A DNA stretch of 64,000 nucleotides from Pseudobutyrivibrio xylanivorans (GCF_010906925.1 NZ_VTVE01000001.1:1302001-1366000); one strand, 5' to 3'. Numbered from the stretch's first letter, positions 16,742-25,423 are shown. The notes: generated from the sequence alone by a model not told the origin. Numbers and translations are program-made.

Positions 16742-16857
16742 TTTTCCTGATAAAAAAGAAGTGCAAACAGCCAAAATTTTGCCCTCTTAGAATTCAGTAT
16801 AATTTTCTCGTTTATGTCATCTCTTTTTAATACATTCTCAAATACTTATGACATTCC

Positions 16858-18102
16858 TCATACTTTTCCAAATACTATCGAGAAGAATTCCCTGTAGTAA
16901 TTAAACAAGTAATCCGATTCAAAATACCCTTTCAAATAATCAAAATAATCTATAGCTCTAGAAATATGCCCAGTATCAAACAATGCACACCCCAACAAAT
17001 AATCTATATGCTTCCCTTCGCTATTCCCTTCACTATGTAACATTCCATCGGTTGCTATACTATTATTATTATTATTCTTTCTATACACAACCAACTTCCT
17101 CAAACACTCTTTCTCTAGTTGCTTACAAGTTGCGATATTTGCATAATTCTCTATATATACACTATCACTATTATTAGGCATGAGTTCATCCAATATCTTT
17201 GCCATGTCAATAGCTACTGAAAAAAATCCATCAAAAAGGCACTTATAGGCATATTGAGCTAACAATCCGTAGGTATATTCACCATCATTTATATTATCGA
17301 TCACTATTCCTGCATTTTGATTCTTCAAAATATGTTTCGTAATATAATTTTTATACTCTTGAAGTGATAAAGTAGTTTTGGCTTCTCGCAGTAAAAAATA
17401 TACCCACCGAGGATTATCTGGTTCCTCTTCTACATTTATCAGATCTAATCTAATATTCCGTTTATATTTTTCTTTTTTTTCGATTATATCTTTCTTATAT
17501 CCATCATGTCTAAGTATTATATTTAAGCCAATCTTAAGCGGTAGACTAAAACGTTCTTGTTCATATACTCGCAATTCCTCATGTACCCTTCCAAAATACT
17601 TAAAACGATTGTTATTTTTAAATATTCTAGGCACTGATATACTTACATTCCCATCATAATCTATAATTATTGGACAAAAAACATTCTTATCAGCATCACT
17701 ATAAGCATTTATCATAGCAATAATTTTTTTAAAATCATACGAGTTTTCATCTAAATATTCATCAGCATCAATAACGAAAATCCAATCTGATTTTACGGTT
17801 TTTAATGACTCATTCCTAACATAAGAAAAATCATCTTCCCATTTTTTCTCCAGCACCATTATTTTATTGTTACTATAAGAATCGAGAATATTAAGCGTAT
17901 CATCTTTTGAACCAGTATCTATAATAACTATTTCATCAAAATAATCATTTATACTATCTAAACATCTTGCTATGCACCGTTCTTCATCTTTAACTATAAT
18001 TACAGCAGCTATTGTAAAATTCTCATCAAAAAAATGTCTTCTATCTAGATTTGCAATCCAATTTACAAATACTGTATCTCTTGAAAATGTAATATTTTCC
18101 AT
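16858..18102 (-). CDS. SunS-like family 2 glycosyltransferase (glycopeptide bacteriocin maturation)
   Basis: 414 residues. The GT-A domain (about 28-250) has IVKDEERCIARCLDSI, DTGSKDDT, WEDDFSYVRNES and the metal-binding FVIDADEYLD. These blocks and the later RIFKNNNRFKYFGRVHEEL and PDNPRWVYFLLREA match, as I remember it, the layout of SunS, which S-glycosylates the sublancin precursor. A TPR-like helical C-terminal part follows. The gene lies 11 bases after a double-glycine precursor, its probable substrate. It should transfer a hexose to Cys, Ser or Thr in the cytoplasm before export by the C39 transporter. Confidence 0.88.
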   Translation of the reverse strand: MENITFSRDTVFVNWIANLDRRHFFDENFTIAAVIIVKDEERCIARCLDSINDYFDEIVIIDTGSKDDTLNILDSYSNNKIMVLEKKWEDDFSYVRNESLKTVKSDWIFVIDADEYLDENSYDFKKIIAMINAYSDADKNVFCPIIIDYDGNVSISVPRIFKNNNRFKYFGRVHEELRVYEQERFSLPLKIGLNIILRHDGYKKDIIEKKEKYKRNIRLDLINVEEEPDNPRWVYFLLREAKTTLSLQEYKNYITKHILKNQNAGIVIDNINDGEYTYGLLAQYAYKCLFDGFFSVAIDMAKILDELMPNNSDSVYIENYANIATCKQLEKECLRKLVVYRKNNNNNSIATDGMLHSEGNSEGKHIDYLLGCALFDTGHISRAIDYFDYLKGYFESDYLFNYYREFFSIVFGKV

Positions 18103-18113
18103 ATAGTTACCAT

Positions 18114-18320
18114 CTACCTAGTTCTAGTTGTGCATGTACCAATTCCAGGTTCCATCGGATGTGACTCCAATAAACCAACCGGAAAACTACAAGTGGAAAA
18201 CCCACCAACAATTGCTCCATAAGCATAACTAATTGTTAGCATATCAATCCCCCCCTCTACATTCTCCAACTCATCTGTATCAACTTCCTTTAAAACTTTC
18301 TCTAATAACTTCTCTGACAT
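18114..18320 (-). CDS. double-glycine precursor of a putative glycosylated bacteriocin
   Basis: 68 residues; GGAGG lies 9 bases before the ATG. The leader is 24 residues, acidic/amphipathic (LLEKVLKEVDTDELENVEGG). The 44-residue mature part runs from IDMLTISYAYGAIVGG to a Ser/Thr/Cys-containing tail ending GTCTTRTR. It has only two Cys (FSTCS and GTCTT), against the five usual in sublancin and glycocin F, so at most one disulfide or glycosylated Cys plus one free Cys, or O-glycosylated Ser/Thr. It is sandwiched between an unknown 114-residue gene and the SunS-like transferase. Confidence 0.85.
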   Translation of the reverse strand: MSEKLLEKVLKEVDTDELENVEGGIDMLTISYAYGAIVGGFSTCSFPVGLLESHPMEPGIGTCTTRTR

Positions 18321-18341
18321 AATATAAATCCTCCATATTCA

Positions 18342-18686
18342 TTAATTATTGATATTTTTTAACAAATGTAAAACCCTCGATATATCAGCATTATACATTT
18401 CTGACTCAGTAAAAATGAGCGATGGAATCATTGTTTTTTTCAGATCATCCATCCACATCCAATATTTTGTCTCACATCCTGGAATAAAAACAATCATCTT
18501 ATATTGATTTTTTAATAATACTTCGATATCACCAAATGTATCATCCAATACCATCTCTATTTCAAATTCTTTTAATTTTTGATTTGCACATTGAACAAAT
18601 CTTTTATACTTCTTTTTATAAATCATAGATATTATTGGCACGCCAAAGAAATGTGGATAATTCCAAATAAGAATTATTTTTTCCAT
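18342..18686 (-). CDS. hypothetical protein of the glycopeptide operon
   Basis: 114 residues behind a very strong ribosome site (AAAGGAGGTGAT). Alternating hydrophobic strands and helices (KIILIWNYPHFFG, KLKEFEIEMVLDDTFGDIEVLL, YKMIVFIPGCETKYW) suggest a small Rossmann- or PTS-IIB-like fold. It has no CxxC, so it is not the thioredoxin found in glycocin clusters. It starts the operon that continues with the precursor and glycosyltransferase. Possible immunity, sensor or leader-binding role; unknown. Confidence 0.7.
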   Translation of the reverse strand: MEKIILIWNYPHFFGVPIISMIYKKKYKRFVQCANQKLKEFEIEMVLDDTFGDIEVLLKNQYKMIVFIPGCETKYWMWMDDLKKTMIPSLIFTESEMYNADISRVLHLLKNINN

Positions 18687-19036
18687 ATCTTATCACCTCC
18701 TTTCTTGACTAAAACACTAGGAAGCCACGAAATTCTTTATAATTCAAAGTTTGCGAATCTCTCTGGCCTTGAAGTCTAAAGCAAATACTCTCATTTACTA
18801 TGCACACCTTTAGACATCATATGAAAAGGGTCTGTGTAGCGTAACAATGGATTAATCCGTAGATTTATTCTTAAAAGGAAGCGGATTGACCACTATACCA
18901 CTTAGGAAATCGCAATTATTTAAACCTAGTGCAATAGCCCTCCAAAGAAGATACTCGGCTATCAAACACCGGTGCATTCTTCGAGACTGGGCTTGATACT
19001 ATCTATCAACAGGACTCTACTTAAGGAGTGTCCAAC
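18687..19036. other. non-coding, decayed-looking 350-bp stretch
   Basis: No plausible open frame. At 19024-19039 (AAGGAGTGTCCAACTT) it resembles the ends of IS3-like elements, and at 18830 (GGGTCTGTGTAG) those of IS256-like elements; neither has a partner copy or transposase here. A tRNA-like stretch at 18850-18905 does not fold properly. Best read as remnant DNA between the LytTR promoter at 19191 and the glycopeptide operon. Confidence 0.4.
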
Positions 19037-19060
19037 TTAATATTGCAAATGTGTTTTCAT
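19037..19060 (-). CDS. possible 7-codon mini-gene or truncated precursor start
   Basis: ATG AAA ACA CAT TTG CAA TAT TAA (MKTHLQY), with AAGGAGG four bases upstream, about 125 bases downstream of the LytTR promoter at 19191-19260. The stop lies where IS-like sequence begins, so this may be the severed start of a former bacteriocin gene rather than a functional peptide. Confidence 0.3.
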   Translation of the reverse strand: MKTHLQY

Positions 19061-19190
19061 TTTTCCTCCTTATTTAATAATCTTTCGGGGCAATCTCATT
19101 CGCGACTAAAATTACTCCCAATACATATAATCTATATCAATGCATTTGATATCTATCGCTTTAAATTCACTTCCAACTTCTTACTCATCC

Positions 19191-19260
19191 ACTATAACAT
19201 GTGCATCATCAATACAATATATAAATGTGACAAACAACGTTATTTTTGTGATAAACAGCG
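19191..19260 (-). promoter_or_regulatory. LytTR-type activator sites and promoter upstream of the glycopeptide operon
   Basis: Plus-strand repeats GTGACAAACAACG (19227) and GTGATAAACAGCG (19248), period 21, a 7-base gap, minus-strand -35 TATTGT (19214-19219), 17-bp spacer, -10 TATAGT (19191-19196). It is almost identical in layout to the mini-gene promoter. Confidence 0.75.
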
Positions 19261-19289
19261 AAAAAGGCAGATGCTAAGTGCATCTGCCT
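19261..19289 (-). terminator. terminator at the right edge of the bacteriocin island
   Basis: Perfect stem AGGCAGATGC/GCATCTGCCT with loop TAAGT, then TTTTTC on the minus strand. It follows the gene remnant ending at 19312. Confidence 0.85.
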
Positions 19290-19311
19290 CTTATTTTTAA
19301 CTCTTCTATTT

Positions 19312-19527
19312 TTAAACCATCATCTTATAAATCTTTGTGCAATCCTCTTCATTAAGCTTTATGAAGCCTTCGATTGTACCATCTCTTCCATCGCCACGGC
19401 AAAAGATGTTTACAAGCTTTGGAATATCCTCTTCCTCTTTTGTATTTGTAAGGTAACGCTCATAGCAAAAATTGATACATGGCAAATCAAATATTAAGAA
19501 GAATTTGATTCCTTGGTATTTGTATAA
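19312..19527 (-). pseudogene. C-terminal remnant of an unidentified gene
   Basis: A frame open for about 70 codons ends with a normal stop just before a terminator. It reads like genuine protein (for example CYERYLTNTKEEEDIPKLVN, then CRGDGRDGTIEGFIKLNEED). No start codon with a ribosome site is present, and the 5' side runs into the aldo/keto reductase promoter on the other strand. I read it as the surviving 3' end of a gene cut off by rearrangement at the island border. The family is not recognised. Confidence 0.5.
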
Positions 19528-19566
19528 TTAGATAAATGTTTGAAAATATTTAAGGAGGCAATATAT

Positions 19567-20493
19567 ATGAAAATGTTGGATGTAGTTAACGGCCCAAAGA
19601 ATGCATCGCGAATCATCCTAGGCTGTATGAGAATGCCTGCACTCAATGTGGATGAGGCAGCAAAAATCATTTCTACTGCAGCTGAGAATGGCATCAATTT
19701 CTTTGACCATGCCACATGCTATGGAGATGGTGAGGCTGAGAAAAGATTTGGAGATGCATTTCCTCTTACAGGCTTAAAGCGAGAGGATGTTATCATCCAA
19801 AGCAAATGTGGCCTACACTTTGATACAAAAGAATATAACTGGACAAAGGAAGACATTTTAAAGAGCACAGACGAAATCCTTTCTCGATTAAAAATGGATT
19901 ATCTGGATGCACTACTCTTACATCGTCCCGATTTACTTTTTGATCCTGAGGAAGTTGCCGAGGCTTTTGACAATCTCTACACCTCAGGCAAGGTAAAACA
20001 TTTTGGTGTAAGCAACGTAACACCTGGTCAGTTAGAGTTATTAAAGAAGTATGTTAAGCAGCCACTGGTATTTAACCAGCTTCAGTTCTCACTTGACCAA
20101 TCACAACTTATCGATGCTGCCCTTTATTTAAACAACCTTACTACAGACCGCTCAACAAATAGAGACAATGGAATACTTGATTATTGCCGCCTTAATGACA
20201 TAACAATCCAGGCCTGGTCTCCTCTTCAGATTGGCATGTTCCAGGGTTGTTTCATTGACCATCCTGACTACAAGGAGCTCAATGATGTGCTTGCAGAAAT
20301 TGGCGCCAAATACGGTGTGTCTAAAACTGCCATTGCTATCGCATGGATTTTAAGACATCCAGCTAAAATGCAAGCCATTGCCGGCACTATGAATCCAGCA
20401 CACCTTAAGGAATTCTGTGATGCTGCAAAAGTAGATTTGACTCACAAGGAATGGTACGACTTGTACCTTGCATCAGGAAAGTTCCTACCATAA
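19567..20493 (+). CDS. aldo/keto reductase (YdhF type)
   Basis: 308 residues from MKMLDVVNGP, the ATG 8 bases after AAGGAGG (a start 27 bases earlier has no site). It is a TIM-barrel NADPH-dependent oxidoreductase. The tetrad is Asp and Tyr in FFDHATCYG, Lys in QSKCG and His in LLHRPD. The NADPH-binding end AIAWILRHPAKMQAIAGT is intact. Physiological substrate unknown. Monocistronic, ended by the strong hairpin at 20504. Confidence 0.92.
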   Translation: MKMLDVVNGPKNASRIILGCMRMPALNVDEAAKIISTAAENGINFFDHATCYGDGEAEKRFGDAFPLTGLKREDVIIQSKCGLHFDTKEYNWTKEDILKSTDEILSRLKMDYLDALLLHRPDLLFDPEEVAEAFDNLYTSGKVKHFGVSNVTPGQLELLKKYVKQPLVFNQLQFSLDQSQLIDAALYLNNLTTDRSTNRDNGILDYCRLNDITIQAWSPLQIGMFQGCFIDHPDYKELNDVLAEIGAKYGVSKTAIAIAWILRHPAKMQAIAGTMNPAHLKEFCDAAKVDLTHKEWYDLYLASGKFLP

Positions 20494-20503
20494 CATAAAC
20501 GAC

Positions 20504-20544
20504 GAAAAACCACTATCTACCCCCATGTAAGATAGTGGTTTTTC
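20504..20544. terminator. bidirectional terminator
   Basis: Fifteen-base perfect arms GAAAAACCACTATCT/AGATAGTGGTTTTTC with an 11-base loop, between the convergent aldo/keto reductase and GH8 genes. Confidence 0.9.
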
Positions 20545-20575
20545 TTTGTTATGGATAAATATTAAATAATATTTA

Positions 20576-21706
20576 TTACCAAATCTTATAGTTTCCGCTT
20601 AAAGCCATAAACGCAAATAGGTACAGGCAATTATCATAGTAGCGTCTATCACCTGTTCTAAGTGGTGTGTTGTAAAAATCCTCCACTGCCTTAAGTGAAT
20701 ATTCGTTGTCTGATGCCAATGAAGCCTGGGCTATTGTGGCTGTAAGTCCAACTGGATGTAGCGCCTTTCCCTCTACAATATTTCCGTCTATTTCATAGAT
20801 TCCTCTAGCATCTTTTTCTGGAAGGGAATAGAAAAATCTCTGTAGATTGTTGGCAGTCTCTTTCGACCATTTTCCAAATTCTGTATCCTTATCAAACCAC
20901 TCATAACTCAGCCCTATATTTGCAATAGTTCTGTAGGCATCACTGTAGAACCAATCATGTCGCCCGCCAAATGTACCTGGCTCAACTACGTGAGGAGTAC
21001 CATCATAGTTTCCATATTCTGGCGATAATCCTGTCTTTGGATGACATGACTTTTTCAGATACTGTCTGCTAGCCTCTGCTGCCTTAAGCCAAAAGCTTCT
21101 ATCTTCCTCATAGCAGTTGTCTGCAAACAAGGTGTAAAAATGAGGAAGATGATATGAAGCGTCAGTAAAATCAAGTCCAGGGACAAATTTAATAAGTCCA
21201 TCATCCGTCCACATATTATGACCGCCATACAGCTCTTCATGATGTATGCAGACTTTTAACAACTCCTTTGCCATATGGCTGTAGTTGTAAATGCCCTGAC
21301 CATCACCCCATCTATGGCTGGCAAAAATAAGTGCCATTGCAAAAAATTCTTCGCCATCTGGTGCTGGACCGTCTGCATTTTTCTTACCGCTTGGGTCTAC
21401 TGACCAGGCAAAATATCCCTTATTTTCACCATAGTCCATGTACATATTTGTCATGGCCCAGTTCCAAAGCTGGTCAAATTCTTTTTTCTTATCAAGCTGT
21501 ACAGACATCATCATTCCGTAAGAAATGCCCTCGGTTCTCGTGTCCACATTTCCTGTGTCCACCAGATAGCCCATTTTTCCATCTGCTGTTGTCTCGTAAA
21601 ACTTGTCCGGTCCATAAAATATTTCTTCAAAAATATCGTATAGACGTTTTTCTATCTCTTCCTGATTCTTACCGATTTCCAAAAAGACATTTCTATAATT
21701 TCTCAT
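20576..21706 (-). CDS. glycoside hydrolase family 8, reducing-end xylose-releasing exo-oligoxylanase
   Basis: 376 residues, no signal peptide, so cytoplasmic. GH8 features are the probable general acid Glu in RTEGISYGM, YFAWSVDPSG with a substrate-binding Asp, and the (alpha/alpha)6-barrel motif FGGRHDWFYSDAYRTIANIG containing the likely base Asp. The length and lack of signal match the Rex group, which trims xylose from the reducing end of xylo-oligosaccharides. It is the last gene of the LplA/B/C-type transporter operon, so it should degrade what that transporter imports. Confidence 0.9.
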   Translation of the reverse strand: MRNYRNVFLEIGKNQEEIEKRLYDIFEEIFYGPDKFYETTADGKMGYLVDTGNVDTRTEGISYGMMMSVQLDKKKEFDQLWNWAMTNMYMDYGENKGYFAWSVDPSGKKNADGPAPDGEEFFAMALIFASHRWGDGQGIYNYSHMAKELLKVCIHHEELYGGHNMWTDDGLIKFVPGLDFTDASYHLPHFYTLFADNCYEEDRSFWLKAAEASRQYLKKSCHPKTGLSPEYGNYDGTPHVVEPGTFGGRHDWFYSDAYRTIANIGLSYEWFDKDTEFGKWSKETANNLQRFFYSLPEKDARGIYEIDGNIVEGKALHPVGLTATIAQASLASDNEYSLKAVEDFYNTPLRTGDRRYYDNCLYLFAFMALSGNYKIW

Positions 21707-21712
21707 AAAATA

Positions 21713-22612
21713 TTACTCCTTAACACCACCAAGGGTGAGTCCTGTTACAAAGTATTTCTGTAAAAATGGATAAATACAAACTATAGGGAGCATAGTAACA
21801 ATTGTCGCTGCTGCTCTAATAGATGTAGGTGTAATAGAACCTTCCGAATTTTTCATAGCCTCAGCTGAGGAGCTTTGATTTGAAACTGATGAAAGAAGCT
21901 TCATCAATTCGTACTGCAATGTTGTATACTGTGTTGACATTCTGTTGTAAAGCATTGCATCAAACCAAGAGTTCCACTGAAAGACAGCTACGAAGAGTGC
22001 CACTGTTGCATAAACAGGCTTGCAAAGCGGTGATATTATTTTTAGGAAGATTGTTGTGTAACCTGCTCCATCCAACTGGGCAGACTCTTCCAAGCTATCA
22101 GGTATGCCCCTCATGTAGGTCCTTATTACTAGCATGTTAAAAGCAGATATCATTCCTGGAATTACATATACAGCAAAACTGTTTGTAAGTCCTAAAGATT
22201 TATAGAGGAGAAAGGTCGGAATTAATCCACCATTAACATACATTGTTATAACCCAAAATAGTGATACTGATTTTGCGAAAATAAAATTCTTTCTACTTAC
22301 GATAAATGCCAAAATTGCATTTGTAACAAGCGCAAGTAATGTTCCAATTATTGTTCGCAAAACTGTAATATAAGCACCTGTAATCAAATTATCCTTCTGT
22401 AAAACAGTAGTATAATTTTTCAGAGTAAATACTCTAGGCCATAGATATATTCCGCCTCTAAGGGCGTCTGTTCCTTCGTTAAAAGAAATAGCAAGTGTAT
22501 TTAAAACCGGATATAAAGTAACTATTACAAAGGCTATCATAAAAATGCCATTGCAAATTCTAAATGCTAAATCAGCGCCGGAAATTTTTTTACGTCTTCT
22601 CTTCTGTTCCAT
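21713..22612 (-). CDS. carbohydrate ABC transporter permease (LplC/YtcP type)
   Basis: 299 residues, six membrane helices, CUT1 family. The EAA loop is SLEESAQLDGAGYTTIFLKI. It ends in the family-typical KYFVTGLTLGGVKE. It pairs with the LplB-type permease 12 bases upstream. No ATPase gene lies in the operon, as usual for CUT1 systems served by a shared MsmK-like ATPase. Confidence 0.93.
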   Translation of the reverse strand: MEQKRRRKKISGADLAFRICNGIFMIAFVIVTLYPVLNTLAISFNEGTDALRGGIYLWPRVFTLKNYTTVLQKDNLITGAYITVLRTIIGTLLALVTNAILAFIVSRKNFIFAKSVSLFWVITMYVNGGLIPTFLLYKSLGLTNSFAVYVIPGMISAFNMLVIRTYMRGIPDSLEESAQLDGAGYTTIFLKIISPLCKPVYATVALFVAVFQWNSWFDAMLYNRMSTQYTTLQYELMKLLSSVSNQSSSAEAMKNSEGSITPTSIRAAATIVTMLPIVCIYPFLQKYFVTGLTLGGVKE

Positions 22613-22624
22613 TCCTTTGCCTCC

Positions 22625-23542
22625 TTAGAATAATCTTTCTTCGCCATGTCTTTTAGCGATATTGTTAAATACTAAAATCAATCCAATACTTACCACACTC
22701 TTGAAGATACCAGCTGCTGTACCTAAAGAATAGTCAGCCTGACTAATACCCCATTTAAGTACATAGATATCAATTGTCTGTGATACCTTTTGAACAAGTC
22801 CATTACCCAGCAAGTACTGAATTTCAAAACCTGCATTTAAGATATTTCCTACATTCATAAGAAGTAGAATCATAATAGTAGGCTTGATTCCTGGAAGTGT
22901 AACATGCTTAATTTTTGCCCATCTTCCAGCTCCATCTATAGCAGCAGCTTCATAAAGTGATGGATCAATAGAAGTAATCGCTGCTAAATATATAATTGCA
23001 TTCCAACCAGTTTCCTTCCAAACATTTGCGAAGGCAACTATAGGCCAGAAATATCCTTCATGTGCAAAAAAATCAATAGGTTTGCTTATAATATGAAAAT
23101 TCATTAACAATTCATTTATAATTCCAGAACCAGAAAGTGCATCATGTAAAATACCAGTAACAATAATCCATGATAAGAAATGAGGCAAATAAGATATTGT
23201 CTGAACTACCTTTTTGCTGCCTTTTGTTTTTATTTCATTTAAAAGAATCGCAAATAGGATTGCCATAACAAAGGTACAAACCAAGTTGATAATACCCATT
23301 GCGAAAGTGTTTCTAATTACACGAATAAAGCTCTCATCTTCAAATAAAAACTTAAATTTATCTAATCCAATAAACTCTGATTTAAAAACTCCAAGCACTG
23401 GCTTATAATTCTGAAACGCCATTAACCACCCTACAAGTGGCACATAGTAGAAAATAAATCCGTATAAACAAATAATGGCAGCCCATACGATTAGAACTCT
23501 TTGATGCTTGAATTCAATTTTACTTAATTTTTTGGTTTTCAT
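22625..23542 (-). CDS. carbohydrate ABC transporter permease (LplB type)
   Basis: 305 residues, CUT1 permease with the N-terminal YVPLVGWLMAFQNYKP block and EAA loop SLYEAAAIDGAGRWAKIKHV. It is co-transcribed with the binding protein (118 bases upstream) and the second permease. Predicted to import xylo-oligosaccharides, judging from the GH8 gene in the operon. Confidence 0.93.
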   Translation of the reverse strand: MKTKKLSKIEFKHQRVLIVWAAIICLYGFIFYYVPLVGWLMAFQNYKPVLGVFKSEFIGLDKFKFLFEDESFIRVIRNTFAMGIINLVCTFVMAILFAILLNEIKTKGSKKVVQTISYLPHFLSWIIVTGILHDALSGSGIINELLMNFHIISKPIDFFAHEGYFWPIVAFANVWKETGWNAIIYLAAITSIDPSLYEAAAIDGAGRWAKIKHVTLPGIKPTIMILLLMNVGNILNAGFEIQYLLGNGLVQKVSQTIDIYVLKWGISQADYSLGTAAGIFKSVVSIGLILVFNNIAKRHGEERLF

Positions 23543-23659
23543 GATTTAAACTCCCATCTTTTATAGCTAAAAATCCTTATTTTAGGCTATAAATAGGTAT
23601 AATAATGGCGGGCACAAAAGGATTATGCCCGCCATGGGTTTTATAACCTATTACACCTT

Positions 23660-25330
23660 TTATTGATATTTAGCTGCCATTTCTACTCTTCGCTCAAGCT
23701 CTGTCTGCATTTCAGAGAGGAAGTCCTCAGGCTTGCACTCGTTATATACCTTCATATAGTCTTCCCAGCCTGCCTCAAAATTCTCAGCCATAACTACCTT
23801 AGGAAGATACTCATGCTTAACCTCACCAATCTTGTTCCAAGCTACACCACCTGGTGTTGATGTTGTAAGAGTCTGAGAGTATGAATACATTGGGTACCAA
23901 GGACCTGGTGCTGGAGATGTACCAAGCATCTCAACATAAGTCTTAACACCATATGCATCGAAGCACTTCTTTAAATTATCTGAAAGTCCATCATAGAATT
24001 CATTTTCCTGATTCTCTGGCTTCATCGCATTCTTTCCATCCTGGCTTGTACCATTGAACTGTGGGAAGTATGAATAGAAGCAAAGGTGAGCAGCCTTGTA
24101 AGAAGAATCTGCACAATTTGTTCTCATCTCAGGTGTTCTATAATATAAGCCATCATCGCCTACTTCATAATCAACACCTTCAACACCCCAGAATCTAAGA
24201 TCATGAACATCCTGAGCAAGCAAATCATTTACAAACTGTAAAGCACCCTCTACGTCAGGACAGCTTGTTGTAATTGCAAGACCTGAAGAAGCATTGAATG
24301 CTCCACCTGAGTTGTGCCACTGGTTTGTCATGCCCTCTTCGATAGTGATTGGAAGTGGAACATACTCGCAGCCCTGCTTATCAAGACCTGCTGACTTGAT
24401 AGCATCTCCTGCTGTATTGTAGAAATCCCACCACTGATCAATCATACCAAGTACACGACCAGTAGAAAGCTTAGCAATATACTCATCATATGTCTGAGTA
24501 AATGACTCCTGATCTACGATGCCCTTCTTGTACTCCTCATTAAGCTTCTCAAAATACTTCTTAGCTGTTGGAGTTGTATTGTAGTCAATTACTGTAAGTG
24601 TTTCAGGATCAACAATTACTGAACCATCATTTGGATATCCATCAAGGAACTGTGGAGCATTCTCCAAGCAGAAATATCTCCAGTCATCACAAAGAATTGT
24701 GTAAGGGATATTTGCTGTGCCATCCTCCATTGTTGGATTTGCCTCATTGTAAGATTCAATCAAATCAAAATACTGATCCATTGTATGAACTTCTGGATAT
24801 CCTGCCCACTCTAATACTCTTGTCTGAATCCAGAAAGCCTCGTCATTGTGCTGACAAACTCTTTCCTCTCCATTAATCTTAGAGAACTGTGGAATCCAGT
24901 AAATATGTCCATCGCTCTGACGGAGCATATCCCATTCCTGATCAGTAAAGTAATTTCTGATATTTGGATAATCATCATAGTACTCATCAATTGGAATAAG
25001 AGCACCAGCTTCATAAAGCTGAACTGAACTATTTCCACCGTCGATAAAGTCTGGATACTCGCCACCGGCAATAAATGTACCAACTGCTTCCTCAGCAGAC
25101 TGACCTGTAAGCCATGACTCTTTTACCTTGCAGCCTGTCTTTTCTGCAATGAGACCTTGGATCTCATTGTCATTATTAATCTCGTTTCCTGGAACAGCAA
25201 AAAAGGCGGTAAACTCCTTAATACCGTCTGCATTAACTGCACCGCCGCCACCTGCTGATTTGCCACATCCGGCAAACATAGATGAAAGCATGCCAGTGAT
25301 TAATAAAGCACTAACTAATTTTTTCTTCAT
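23660..25330 (-). CDS. extracellular carbohydrate-binding lipoprotein (LplA type)
   Basis: 556 residues, the long variant typical of YesM/YesN-regulated systems. The lipobox is SMFAGC (Cys about 22), followed by a Gly-rich linker. Many aromatic residues (YWIPQFSK, WWDFYNTAG, RFWGVEGVDYEV) suit sugar stacking. First gene after the terminator at 25424, so it has its own promoter under YesN control. The probable ligand is a xylo-oligosaccharide, by context. Confidence 0.92.
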   Translation of the reverse strand: MKKKLVSALLITGMLSSMFAGCGKSAGGGGAVNADGIKEFTAFFAVPGNEINNDNEIQGLIAEKTGCKVKESWLTGQSAEEAVGTFIAGGEYPDFIDGGNSSVQLYEAGALIPIDEYYDDYPNIRNYFTDQEWDMLRQSDGHIYWIPQFSKINGEERVCQHNDEAFWIQTRVLEWAGYPEVHTMDQYFDLIESYNEANPTMEDGTANIPYTILCDDWRYFCLENAPQFLDGYPNDGSVIVDPETLTVIDYNTTPTAKKYFEKLNEEYKKGIVDQESFTQTYDEYIAKLSTGRVLGMIDQWWDFYNTAGDAIKSAGLDKQGCEYVPLPITIEEGMTNQWHNSGGAFNASSGLAITTSCPDVEGALQFVNDLLAQDVHDLRFWGVEGVDYEVGDDGLYYRTPEMRTNCADSSYKAAHLCFYSYFPQFNGTSQDGKNAMKPENQENEFYDGLSDNLKKCFDAYGVKTYVEMLGTSPAPGPWYPMYSYSQTLTTSTPGGVAWNKIGEVKHEYLPKVVMAENFEAGWEDYMKVYNECKPEDFLSEMQTELERRVEMAAKYQ

Positions 25331-25423
25331 ACAAAACCCTCCTGTTATAATCGGGAGCCCTCTCCCTTACCTATGTCAATATTGTATTTTTAATCTTCAA
25401 ACAAAACATCCGATAAACTATAG

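Noticed and set aside
16805-16860. Possible frameshifted C-terminal extension of the SunS-like gene (YLEKYEECHKYLRMY)
   Set aside because: The frame is open only from a stop immediately before it, and the existing C terminus is already at a plausible length; likely chance.
18850-18915. tRNA-like stretch on the minus strand (GTGGTATAGTGGTCAA followed by CTTTTAA)
   Set aside because: The anticodon stem pairs only three bases, the T-arm lacks GGTTCGAATCC and no acceptor stem or CCA is found; at most a decayed relic.
8300-19300. Classical Agr or lantibiotic system in the island
   Set aside because: No agrB/agrD, no LanM/LanB/LanC and no Ser/Thr/Cys-rich lanthipeptide core were found.
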